Positions 1 through 5,289 of a DNA stretch of 5,289 nt are shown here, one piece after another. The notes under the pieces are model-generated. The model had not been told where the DNA came from. It was given only the letters and a program-made list of their open reading frames with translations, and did no database searches. The stretch comes from DATEVL01 sp964448245. GTDB lineage: Bacteria > Chloroflexota > Anaerolineae > Anaerolineales > E44-bin32. Within the stretch, counting starts at the first letter, position 1, and the number at the start of each line of letters is the position of its first letter. The DNA lies in assembly GCA_964448245.1 (NCBI GenBank), contig CAYUWF010000129.1, forward strand, positions 1-5,289. The letters are read 5' to 3'. The position numbers and the translations under genes were made by a program.

Positions 1-1176
1 GGCGCCGACCTGCTGTGCCTGTCCGGCGGGGTTCCCGCCGATCTGCCGCTGGCACAGCAGGCGCGCCGCCGCGGGATCCCGGTCTCGAACGACTCGCAGC
101 TCTTCCTGGAAGCCTGCGCCGCGCGGACGATCGGGGTTACCGGTTCGGCCGGGAAAACGACGACGACGGCGCTGCTCGGGGAGATGGCCCGGCGCTGGGC
201 CGAGGGCCTCGGGCGGCGAGCGTGGGTCGGCGGAAACATCGGCCGACCGCTGCTGGCCGACCTCGGGCAGATCGCGGTGGACGATCTGGTGGTGATGGAG
301 CTGTCGTCGTTCCAGCTCGAGCTGATGACGCTCAGCCCGTCGATCGCCGTCGTCCTCAACCTCACCCCGAATCACCTCGACCGCCACCACACGATGGAAG
401 CCTACCGCGCCGCCAAGGTACGCCTGCTCGAGTTCCAGTCGCCGGCCGACAGTGCCGTGCTCGGGGCCGACGACACCGGGGCGTGGGATCTGCGCGACCG
501 GGTGCGCGGTCGGCTGCTGGCGTTCGGCCGCCGCTTGCCGGCGGGGCTCGACGGCGCAGAGCTCGCCGGCGAGTCGATCGTCGTCCGGCGCGGCGGTGAG
601 GTCCACCCAGTGGGGCCGCGCTCGATGATCCGCCTGCGCGGCGAACACAACCTGCAGAATGTGATGGCGGCGTGCGCCGCGGCCGCCGCCGCCGAGATCC
701 CGGAAACGATCATGGCCCAAGCGATCGCCTCCTTCCGGGGAGTGCCGCACCGGCTGACGTTCGTGCGGCGCGTCGGTGGCGCCGATTGGTACAACGACTC
801 GATCGCCACCACGCCGGAACGAAGCCTGGCTTCGCTGCGGTCCTTCGACGAGCCCGTGGTCCTGCTGGCTGGCGGGCGCGACAAGGACCTCGATTGGACG
901 GCGTTCGCCGCCGTCGTGCGTCGGCGCGTCGACCATCTGGTGCTTTTCGGGGAAGCCGCCAGCAAGATCGCCGCCGCCGTCGGCCCGGCGACGGCCGAGA
1001 CCCGCCTGAAGAGCGTCGATGGCGCGCTCGACCTGCGCCGCGCGGTCGATCTGGCGGCCCGCCGGGCCACCGAGGGTGATGTCGTCCTGCTGGCCCCGGG
1101 GGGGACGTCGTTCGACGAGTTCAAGGACTTCGCCGAGCGGGGCGAGCGATTCGAGGGGTGGGTAAACGCCCTGTGA
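1..1176 (+). CDS. murD: UDP-N-acetylmuramoyl-L-alanine--D-glutamate ligase (MurD), 5'-truncated by the window edge
   Basis: MurD is a cytoplasmic ATP-dependent ligase that adds D-glutamate to UDP-MurNAc-L-Ala. The frame is open from base 1 and ends at TGA 1174-1176, giving 391 residues. Compared with E. coli MurD (438 aa, P-loop Lys115; here Lys52) about 60-65 N-terminal residues, most of the UDP-binding Rossmann domain, lie upstream. Numbered from the window start, visible motifs are: end of domain 1 with SGGVP near 8-12; P-loop GVTGSAGKTTTT at 45-56; GGNIG followed by ELSSFQLE at 100-107; TPNHLDRH; YRAAK with Lys139, matching the carbamylated lysine of Mur ligases; the HNLQN element; PHRL; NDSIATT at 265-271; GGRDKDLDW with Lys295, matching E. 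coli Lys348; and PGGTSFDEF with Ser370, matching the D-Glu-binding serine. All three Mur ligase domains are thus represented. Oddities are Ala in the P-loop where Asn is common, and Ile268 where MurD usually has Lys (DSKATN). FolC or MurF are excluded by these motifs and by context. Confidence 0.96.
   Translation, partial: GADLLCLSGGVPADLPLAQQARRRGIPVSNDSQLFLEACAARTIGVTGSAGKTTTTALLGEMARRWAEGLGRRAWVGGNIGRPLLADLGQIAVDDLVVMELSSFQLELMTLSPSIAVVLNLTPNHLDRHHTMEAYRAAKVRLLEFQSPADSAVLGADDTGAWDLRDRVRGRLLAFGRRLPAGLDGAELAGESIVVRRGGEVHPVGPRSMIRLRGEHNLQNVMAACAAAAAAEIPETIMAQAIASFRGVPHRLTFVRRVGGADWYNDSIATTPERSLASLRSFDEPVVLLAGGRDKDLDWTAFAAVVRRRVDHLVLFGEAASKIAAAVGPATAETRLKSVDGALDLRRAVDLAARRATEGDVVLLAPGGTSFDEFKDFAERGERFEGWVNAL
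1156..1162 (+). promoter_or_regulatory. Possible ribosome binding site for ftsW
   Basis: The purine-rich stretch GGGTGGG lies inside the end of murD and ends ten bases before the GTG at 1173. It is an imperfect Shine-Dalgarno match. It fits the 1173 start better than the in-frame GTG at 1158, which has no well-placed G-rich element upstream. Coupling to murD termination through GTGA probably matters more than this site. Confidence 0.4.
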
Positions 1177-2411
1177 CCGAAGCCGCCGCGCCTGCCGCGA
1201 TCCGTTCTACCCCGCGCCCGTCGCCGACGCGGTTCCTCGGCTTCGACCCCTGGCTGGTGATCCTGGTGGCTGTGATGATCGTCTTCGGCCTAGTGATGGT
1301 CTATTCCGCCAGCTGGGACGTGTCGTATCGGCTGTTCGGCAACCCGAATGCCTTGGCGATCCGGCAGCTCGGGAACCTCGTCTTCGGGTTCTTCGCCCTG
1401 GCCGTGGCGGCGTTCTTCCCGATCCGCTGGCTGCGGCGGCTGGCCACGCCGCTGATTGTGGGGACGATCTTCGTCCTCTTCATCCTGCTGCTGATCAGCG
1501 CCGGCGCCGGGCCGCGCCGGGCGTTCCTGGCCGGCTCGGTCCAGCCTTCGGAGCTGGCCAAGCTGGCGGTCATCATCTACCTCGCCGTCTGGATGGAGTC
1601 GAAGGGCGAGCGATTGTCCGAATGGGGCTACGGCTTCCTGCCGTTGATGACGATCGTCGGCATCGTGGGGGGCCTGATCCTGCTTCAGCCCGACCTGAGC
1701 GCCGTGCTGACGGTGGCGATGGTGGCGCTGGTGATGTTCTATCTGGCCGGGGCGCGTCTTTCCCAATCGGCCGTCGTCACGGGGGGGAGCGCCATCGTCG
1801 GCTACATTCTGGTGCGGCTGACCCACACCGGCCGCGCCCGCTGGGCGGACTACGTCGCCGGGCTGGTGAACATTCAGGAGGCCTCGTATCACGTCCAGCA
1901 GTCGCTGCAGTCCTTCTTCAGCGGCGGCCTGCTGGGGCGCGGGCTGGGAGCGAGCCGCGAGAAGTTCGGCCTGTTGCCGGCGCCGCACACCGACAGCATC
2001 TTCGCCGTCGTCGGCGAGGAACTTGGCCTCATCGGAGCGCTGCTCGTCCTGACTCTGTTCGCGCTGCTGGTGTGGCGGAGCTTCCGCGTGGCCTCACATG
2101 CCCCCGATCGGCTGGGGATGCTCCTGGCTGGAGGCATCGCCTTCTGGATCGGGATCGAAGCGCTGATCAATATGTCCGTCCTGCTGGGGCTCCTGCCGTT
2201 CGCCGGCAATGCGCTGCCGTTTTTCAGCTACGGCGGCTCCAGCCTGGTCACGATCCTGGCGGGGGTCGGGCTGCTGCTCAACGTCTCGCGCAGGCAGCCC
2301 GTCTCCCTATCCACGGAGGGCTATGTTTCGACTATTGGTGTCGGCTGGCGGCACCGGCGGCGGCGTGTATCCCGCGTTGGCCACCATCGCCGCGCTCGGC
2401 CCGAGGGCTGA
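1173..2411 (+). CDS. ftsW: Septal peptidoglycan glycosyltransferase FtsW (SEDS family)
   Basis: FtsW is an integral membrane SEDS polymerase that links lipid II into glycan strands at the division septum, normally with a class B PBP. The GTG at 1173 is preferred (412 aa) because it forms the GTGA overlap with the murD stop and has a G-rich stretch upstream. An in-frame GTG at 1158 would add only five residues. About ten hydrophobic segments are visible, at roughly 27-46, 65-83, 92-112, 125-142, 152-171, 174-192, 198-212, 275-300, 315-340 and 354-372. SEDS signatures are QPSELAKL from 124, QPDLS at 172-176, QQSLQSFFSGG with GRGLGASREKFGLLP in the large extracellular loop, HTDSIFAVVGEELG with Asp274 in the position of the catalytic aspartate, and SYGGSS at 352-357. 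The neighbours murD and murG favour FtsW over the paralogue RodA. The last 29 residues (384-412) are Arg-rich and are encoded within the start of murG. HTDSIF has Ser where HTDFIF is usual. Confidence 0.95.
   Translation: MTEAAAPAAIRSTPRPSPTRFLGFDPWLVILVAVMIVFGLVMVYSASWDVSYRLFGNPNALAIRQLGNLVFGFFALAVAAFFPIRWLRRLATPLIVGTIFVLFILLLISAGAGPRRAFLAGSVQPSELAKLAVIIYLAVWMESKGERLSEWGYGFLPLMTIVGIVGGLILLQPDLSAVLTVAMVALVMFYLAGARLSQSAVVTGGSAIVGYILVRLTHTGRARWADYVAGLVNIQEASYHVQQSLQSFFSGGLLGRGLGASREKFGLLPAPHTDSIFAVVGEELGLIGALLVLTLFALLVWRSFRVASHAPDRLGMLLAGGIAFWIGIEALINMSVLLGLLPFAGNALPFFSYGGSSLVTILAGVGLLLNVSRRQPVSLSTEGYVSTIGVGWRHRRRRVSRVGHHRRARPEG
2315..2320 (+). promoter_or_regulatory. Ribosome binding site of murG, unusually close to the start
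   Basis: GGAGGG is a strong Shine-Dalgarno sequence located inside the ftsW coding region. Only two bases separate its end from the ATG at 2323, shorter than the usual five to nine. No other in-frame start nearby preserves the MurG N-terminus: TTG 2335 and GTG 2338 would cut into the first beta strand. The site therefore supports ATG 2323, with initiation occurring while ribosomes still translate the ftsW tail. Confidence 0.65.
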
Positions 2412-3420
2412 CGTGCTCTGGCTGGGCGGTATCGGCGGAATGGAGGCCGACTTGGTGCGGCGCGCCGGGATCCGGTTCGAGGGCGTGCCCGCCGCGGGCG
2501 TGCACGGTGTCGGGCCGCGCGCGCTGGCCGGCAACATCGCCGCTTTAGCCCGGGGCACCCTGGCGGCGCGCCGGGTGATTCGCGCGTTCAGACCGCAAGC
2601 GATGCTGCTGACGGGAGGTTACGTCGGCGTGCCGGCGGCCCTGGCGGGCCGGGGCGTTCGCAAAGTGTTGTACGTCCCCGACATCGAGCCGGCCCTGGCG
2701 GCCCGCCTGATGGCGCGGCTGGCGAGTGTCGTCGCCGTAACGGCCGAGGACTCTCGCAGGTTCTACCCCCGACGGAAGCGAGTTGTCGTCACCGGGTACC
2801 CGACAAGGCCGGACCTGGCGCCGGAGGCCAAGCCTGAGGCCCGGAGACGGCTCGGATTGTCGGCGGAAGGGCCGGTGGTCGTGGTTCTCGGAGGAAGCCG
2901 TGGCGCCCGCTCGATCAACGAAGCGCTGTGGGCCGGGCTCCGGCAACTGCTTCCGAGCACCCAAGTTGTCCACCTCACGGGGCAGCTGGATTTCCCGCGG
3001 GCGGTCGACGCGCGGGATGGGCTGAAGCCGCCTTTGCAGGCGCGCTACCTCCCCGTAGCGTACCTGCACCAGGAGATGGCCTCGGCCTATGCCGCGGCCG
3101 ATCTGGCCATTGGCCGCGCCGGGGCCTCGGCGCTGGGAGAGCTCCCGCTCTTTGGCCTTGCCTCGATTCTGGTTCCGTATCCCCATACCTGGCGCTACCA
3201 ACACGTCAATGCCGATTACCTGGTGCAGCGCGACGCGGCGGTCATCGTGGCGGATGAACGAGTGGGATCCGACCTGGTGCCGGCCGCCCTGGCGCTGCTC
3301 TCCGACCCGGGGCGCCTGGCGGCGATGTCGACTGCCGCCCGCCGCCAGGCCTCCCCGGAAGCGGCCGGCCGCATCGCCGACCTGCTCGAGGACGAAGCCC
3401 GACGACAGGGGGCTGCGTGA
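2323..3420 (+). CDS. murG: Undecaprenyldiphospho-muramoylpentapeptide beta-N-acetylglucosaminyltransferase (MurG)
   Basis: MurG is a peripheral inner-membrane GT-B glycosyltransferase that transfers GlcNAc from UDP-GlcNAc to lipid I to form lipid II. The ATG at 2323 gives 365 residues, close to the family length (E. coli 355). It is the only start that keeps the first beta strand FRLLVSAGGTGGG intact. The donor (C-terminal) half is well conserved: GGSRGA at 190-195, GRAGASALGE with Glu273 matching the ribose-binding glutamate, and HTWRYQHVNA with Gln293 and Asn296. The acceptor (N-terminal) half has GGTGGGVYPALA at 9-20, MEADLV at 40-45 and TGGYVGVP from 97, but is remodelled. Gly14 stands where the GGTGGH histidine is normally found, and the HEQN segment after the TGGYV region is replaced by YVPDIEP at 117-123. 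This looks like a lineage variant rather than decay, because the frame is intact and the donor site complete. The first 89 bases overlap ftsW; the end overlaps the next gene by GTGA. Confidence 0.94.
   Translation: MFRLLVSAGGTGGGVYPALATIAALGPRADVLWLGGIGGMEADLVRRAGIRFEGVPAAGVHGVGPRALAGNIAALARGTLAARRVIRAFRPQAMLLTGGYVGVPAALAGRGVRKVLYVPDIEPALAARLMARLASVVAVTAEDSRRFYPRRKRVVVTGYPTRPDLAPEAKPEARRRLGLSAEGPVVVVLGGSRGARSINEALWAGLRQLLPSTQVVHLTGQLDFPRAVDARDGLKPPLQARYLPVAYLHQEMASAYAAADLAIGRAGASALGELPLFGLASILVPYPHTWRYQHVNADYLVQRDAAVIVADERVGSDLVPAALALLSDPGRLAAMSTAARRQASPEAAGRIADLLEDEARRQGAA
3407..3412 (+). promoter_or_regulatory. Ribosome binding site of the CvpA-like gene
   Basis: AGGGGG lies four bases before GTG 3417, within the last codons of murG. 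It supports the GTG start and its GTGA overlap with the murG stop over the downstream ATG at 3465. Confidence 0.55.
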
Positions 3421-3950
3421 TCAGTCTCGTCGTCGTCTTCTGGCTGTTCGTGGGGCTCTTCGCCATGGTGGGCGGAATGCGCGGCTGGGCGCGCGAGCTG
3501 CTGGTGACCAGCGCCTTGGTGCTGGGGCTGTTTCTGATCGCTATCTTGGAGAACTACATCACGCCCTTCCGCGACGCCATGGCGCTGCAGACGCCGGGCA
3601 CCCAGGTGGCCATCCACGGCGGGTTGCTGGTGCTTTTAGCCTTCTTCGGGTACCAGACGCCCAATCTGCGCGCACTGCAACCCAAGATGGCCCGCGAACG
3701 GGTGGAGGAAATCGTCTTGGGATTGCTCCTCGGGCTGGTCAATGGCTACCTGCTCGTCGGATCGATCTGGTACTACCTGAACGAGGCCGGCTACCCGACG
3801 GGCCTGGTCGTGGCGCCCGAGCAGGGAAGCGCCCTGGCGGCCCAGGTGGCAAGCTACATCCCCTACCTGCCGCCGGCGATCCTGACCGTCCCGCTGGTGT
3901 ACTTCGTCGTCGGTATCGTGTTCGTCTTCATCGTTGTCGTGTTCGTATGA
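3417..3950 (+). CDS. CvpA-like small integral membrane protein of unknown function
   Basis: The product is a very hydrophobic protein of 177 residues. Likely membrane segments are at about 2-20, 29-46, 66-80, 98-120 and 153-177. Right after the first segment comes GMRGWARELL at 20-29, which resembles the Gly-Arg-Gly...Arg-Glu-Leu pattern at the same place in CvpA (colicin V production) family proteins. The segment GLLLGLVNGYLLVG at 102-115 also resembles the glycine-rich later helix of that family. Assignment is by eye and weak. There is no catalytic motif or cleavable signal peptide. The protein ends inside its last hydrophobic segment with no polar tail. GTG 3417 is chosen for its GTGA overlap with the murG stop and the AGGGGG four bases upstream; ATG 3465 would lose the first helix. 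The stop overlaps murC as ATGA. Many dcw clusters have murC directly after murG, so this is an inserted gene, probably co-expressed with wall synthesis genes. Confidence 0.85.
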   Translation: MISLVVVFWLFVGLFAMVGGMRGWARELLVTSALVLGLFLIAILENYITPFRDAMALQTPGTQVAIHGGLLVLLAFFGYQTPNLRALQPKMARERVEEIVLGLLLGLVNGYLLVGSIWYYLNEAGYPTGLVVAPEQGSALAAQVASYIPYLPPAILTVPLVYFVVGIVFVFIVVVFV

Positions 3951-5289
3951 GGCGCCGCATACATGTCGTGGGCATCGGAGGCAGCGGGTTGTCGGCCATC
4001 GCCCGAGTACTGCATGAACGAGGTGAAAGCGTGAGCGGGTCGGACCAGACATCGAACGCGCTGACGGAGGCGCTGGTGCGCGACGGCGTGCCGGTCGCCC
4101 TCGGGCACCGCGCCGAGAACGTCGCCGGCGCGGATCTGGTGCTGGTCACCTCGGCCGTCCGCGAGGATAACCCGGAGGTGGTGGCGGCGCGCGCGCTGGG
4201 CATCCCCGTGCTGCGCCGTGAGTCGTTCCTGCAGGAGCTCACCGCCGGATTGCGGACGATCGCCGTCGCCGGGACACACGGCAAGACCACAACCAGCTGT
4301 CTGATCGCGTGGATCCTGCGCCGTGCCGGGCGCGAGCCGGGCTACGTCCTGGGGGGCACCTCCCCGGACCTGGCCGGCAACGCCGCCGCCGGCGGTGGAT
4401 CGATCTTCGTCATCGAAGCCGACGAATACGACCGGGCCTTCCTCGGGCTAAGTCCGAGCCTAGGGGTGGTGACGAACGTCGAATACGACCACCCGGATCT
4501 CTTCCCGTCGCGCCACGACTATCGCCAGGCCTTCGAGGCCTTCGTCGACCTCGTCCGAGACCGGCTGATCGTTTGCGGCGAGGATCCCGGGGCCTTGTCG
4601 CTTGGCCGGCCCGCACTGCCCCGCGAAACATACGGGCTGGCGGGCGATGCCGACTGGCACGCCGAGGAGATTCGATCCAACTCGGCCGGCGGCTCCGACT
4701 TCCTGGCGTACCACGGAGGCGAATCGATCGGATTGATGCGAACGCGTCTTGCGGGCCGCCATAACGTCCTAAACGTCTTGGCGGCGATGGCGGCCGTGGC
4801 CGACTTCGACATCGCCCCGTCGGACCTGCGCCAATCGCTGACCGAGTTCCGCGGTGTGCAGCGGCGCTTCACTATCGCCGGCGAGGCGGGCGAGGTGACG
4901 GTCATCGATGACTACGCCCATCACCCGTCGGAAGTACGGGCGACGTTGGAAGCCGTACGCGGGCGCTTCCCCGGCCGCCAGGTCTGGGCCGTGTTTCAGC
5001 CGCACACCTACTCGCGGCTGCGGGCGTTGGCCCCCGAATTCGCGCAAGCTTTCGGCGGGGCGGACCACCTCGTGGTCACGGGGGTCTTCGCTTCCCGCGA
5101 GCAGCCGGAGGCCGGGATCGACGCGGCCTGGCTGGCGGCGCAGATCGAGCACGGCGACGTCCACCCGGCGGAGGGGCTGGACGAGGCCGCCCGCTTCGTG
5201 TTGGACCGACTTCGACCGCCGGCGGTGGTCGTGACGCTCAGCGCAGGAGATGGGAACCGAGTTGGGGAGCTGGTTCTAGAGGCCCTTCG
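3947..5289 (+). CDS. murC: UDP-N-acetylmuramate--L-alanine ligase (MurC), 3' end beyond the window
   Basis: MurC is the cytoplasmic ligase that adds L-alanine to UDP-MurNAc, the first step of stem-peptide assembly. The frame from ATG 3947 stays open to the last base, giving 447 complete codons without a stop. As the family is about 450-490 residues and the final GD element (TLSAGDGNRVGELV) is already passed, probably only a short tail is missing. Visible motifs: N-terminal Rossmann GIGGSGLSAIA at 9-19; P-loop AGTHGKTTT at 108-116 with Lys113; EADEYD at 157-162; NVEYDHPD starting at 177; GRHNVLN; QRRF at 305-308; DDYAHHP at 321-327; and FQPHTYSR. GTHGKTTT and DDYAHHP separate it from MurD, MurE and MurF. 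The EADEYD and NVEYDHPD variants resemble the murein-tripeptide recycling ligase Mpl, but position beside murG and the GIGGSGLSAIA N-terminus favour MurC. It starts by ATGA overlap with the CvpA-like gene; no clear Shine-Dalgarno is seen, suggesting coupled translation. Confidence 0.94.
   Translation, partial: MRRRIHVVGIGGSGLSAIARVLHERGESVSGSDQTSNALTEALVRDGVPVALGHRAENVAGADLVLVTSAVREDNPEVVAARALGIPVLRRESFLQELTAGLRTIAVAGTHGKTTTSCLIAWILRRAGREPGYVLGGTSPDLAGNAAAGGGSIFVIEADEYDRAFLGLSPSLGVVTNVEYDHPDLFPSRHDYRQAFEAFVDLVRDRLIVCGEDPGALSLGRPALPRETYGLAGDADWHAEEIRSNSAGGSDFLAYHGGESIGLMRTRLAGRHNVLNVLAAMAAVADFDIAPSDLRQSLTEFRGVQRRFTIAGEAGEVTVIDDYAHHPSEVRATLEAVRGRFPGRQVWAVFQPHTYSRLRALAPEFAQAFGGADHLVVTGVFASREQPEAGIDAAWLAAQIEHGDVHPAEGLDEAARFVLDRLRPPAVVVTLSAGDGNRVGELVLEAL

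Noticed and set aside
1098..1104. Run of seven G in murD, with a similar run at 1781-1787 in ftsW, considered as phase-variable or slippage sites
   Set aside because: Both runs are short, read through in the correct frame with conserved protein on both sides, and are expected by chance at this GC content.
402..1124. Antisense ORF of 240 codons opposite murD
   Set aside because: It is Arg/Ser/Ala/Pro-rich with no recognisable domain, and lies opposite a motif-complete murD in high-GC DNA, where antisense stops are rare.
1290..1988. Antisense ORF of 232 codons opposite ftsW
   Set aside because: The composition (Gln, Asp, Arg, His repeats) is the complement of hydrophobic FtsW codons; there is no domain and no ribosome site of note.
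1622..2548. Out-of-frame + strand ORF of 308 codons across ftsW and murG
   Set aside because: It is Arg/Gly/Pro-rich and overlaps two well-supported genes in another frame, so it is a GC-driven shadow.
2545..3204. Antisense ORF of 219 codons opposite murG
   Set aside because: Low-complexity Arg/Gln/Gly composition with no motif; the + strand frame has clear MurG signatures.
4309..4764. Out-of-frame + strand ORF of 151 codons inside murC
   Set aside because: The MurC frame runs unbroken through this stretch with EADEYD and the following motifs; the alternative frame is Arg/Pro-rich noise.
4769..5164. Antisense ORF of 131 codons opposite the 3' part of murC
   Set aside because: It lies opposite the DDYAHHP and FQPHTYSR motifs of MurC and has no family resemblance of its own.
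5270..5289. Lack of a murC stop codon, considered as a broken gene
   Set aside because: The frame is intact to the last base and the C-terminal motif is present, so the missing stop is a window-edge effect.

Overview
The window is a contiguous piece of a division-and-cell-wall (dcw) cluster. Five genes lie on the + strand with no intergenic gap: murD (5' end cut by the window), ftsW, murG, a small membrane protein gene, and murC (runs off the 3' edge, almost complete). The DNA is GC-rich (roughly two thirds by eye), with strong G/C bias at third codon positions. That bias produces many long but meaningless antisense and out-of-frame ORFs.

Organism: probably a member of the Chloroflexota, perhaps Anaerolineae-like. 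The inference rests on recalled signature variants and not on a search: MurD with GSAGKTTTT and NDSIATTPER, MurG with GGTGGGVYPALA and YVPDIEP in place of the usual GGTGGHxxP and HEQN, and MurC with EADEYDRAFLGL followed by NVEYDHPD. GC content and compact packing fit but are not diagnostic.

Layout: 1-1176 is murD, missing about the first 60-65 residues. At 1173-1176 it overlaps ftsW through GTGA. ftsW (1173-2411) overlaps murG (2323-3420) by 89 bases, which is unusual. murG meets the small membrane gene (3417-3950) through another GTGA, and that gene meets murC (3947-5289+) through ATGA. No promoter, terminator, RNA gene, repeat, mobile element or CRISPR was seen. The segment looks like the inside of one transcription unit with translational coupling at each junction.

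How the genes work together: MurC adds L-Ala and MurD adds D-Glu to UDP-MurNAc in the cytoplasm. MurG adds GlcNAc to lipid I at the inner membrane face to make lipid II. FtsW polymerises lipid II into septal glycan strands. The extra gene between murG and murC encodes a protein of 177 residues with four to five membrane segments and a CvpA-like N-terminal signature. It is the least explained element, and its position suggests, but does not prove, a link to envelope synthesis or division.

Most of the window is ordinary core biology. The points worth a second look are the CvpA-like insertion, the ftsW/murG overlap with its Arg-rich FtsW tail, and the remodelled N-terminal (acceptor) half of MurG. 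I see no convincing sign of a wholly new system.
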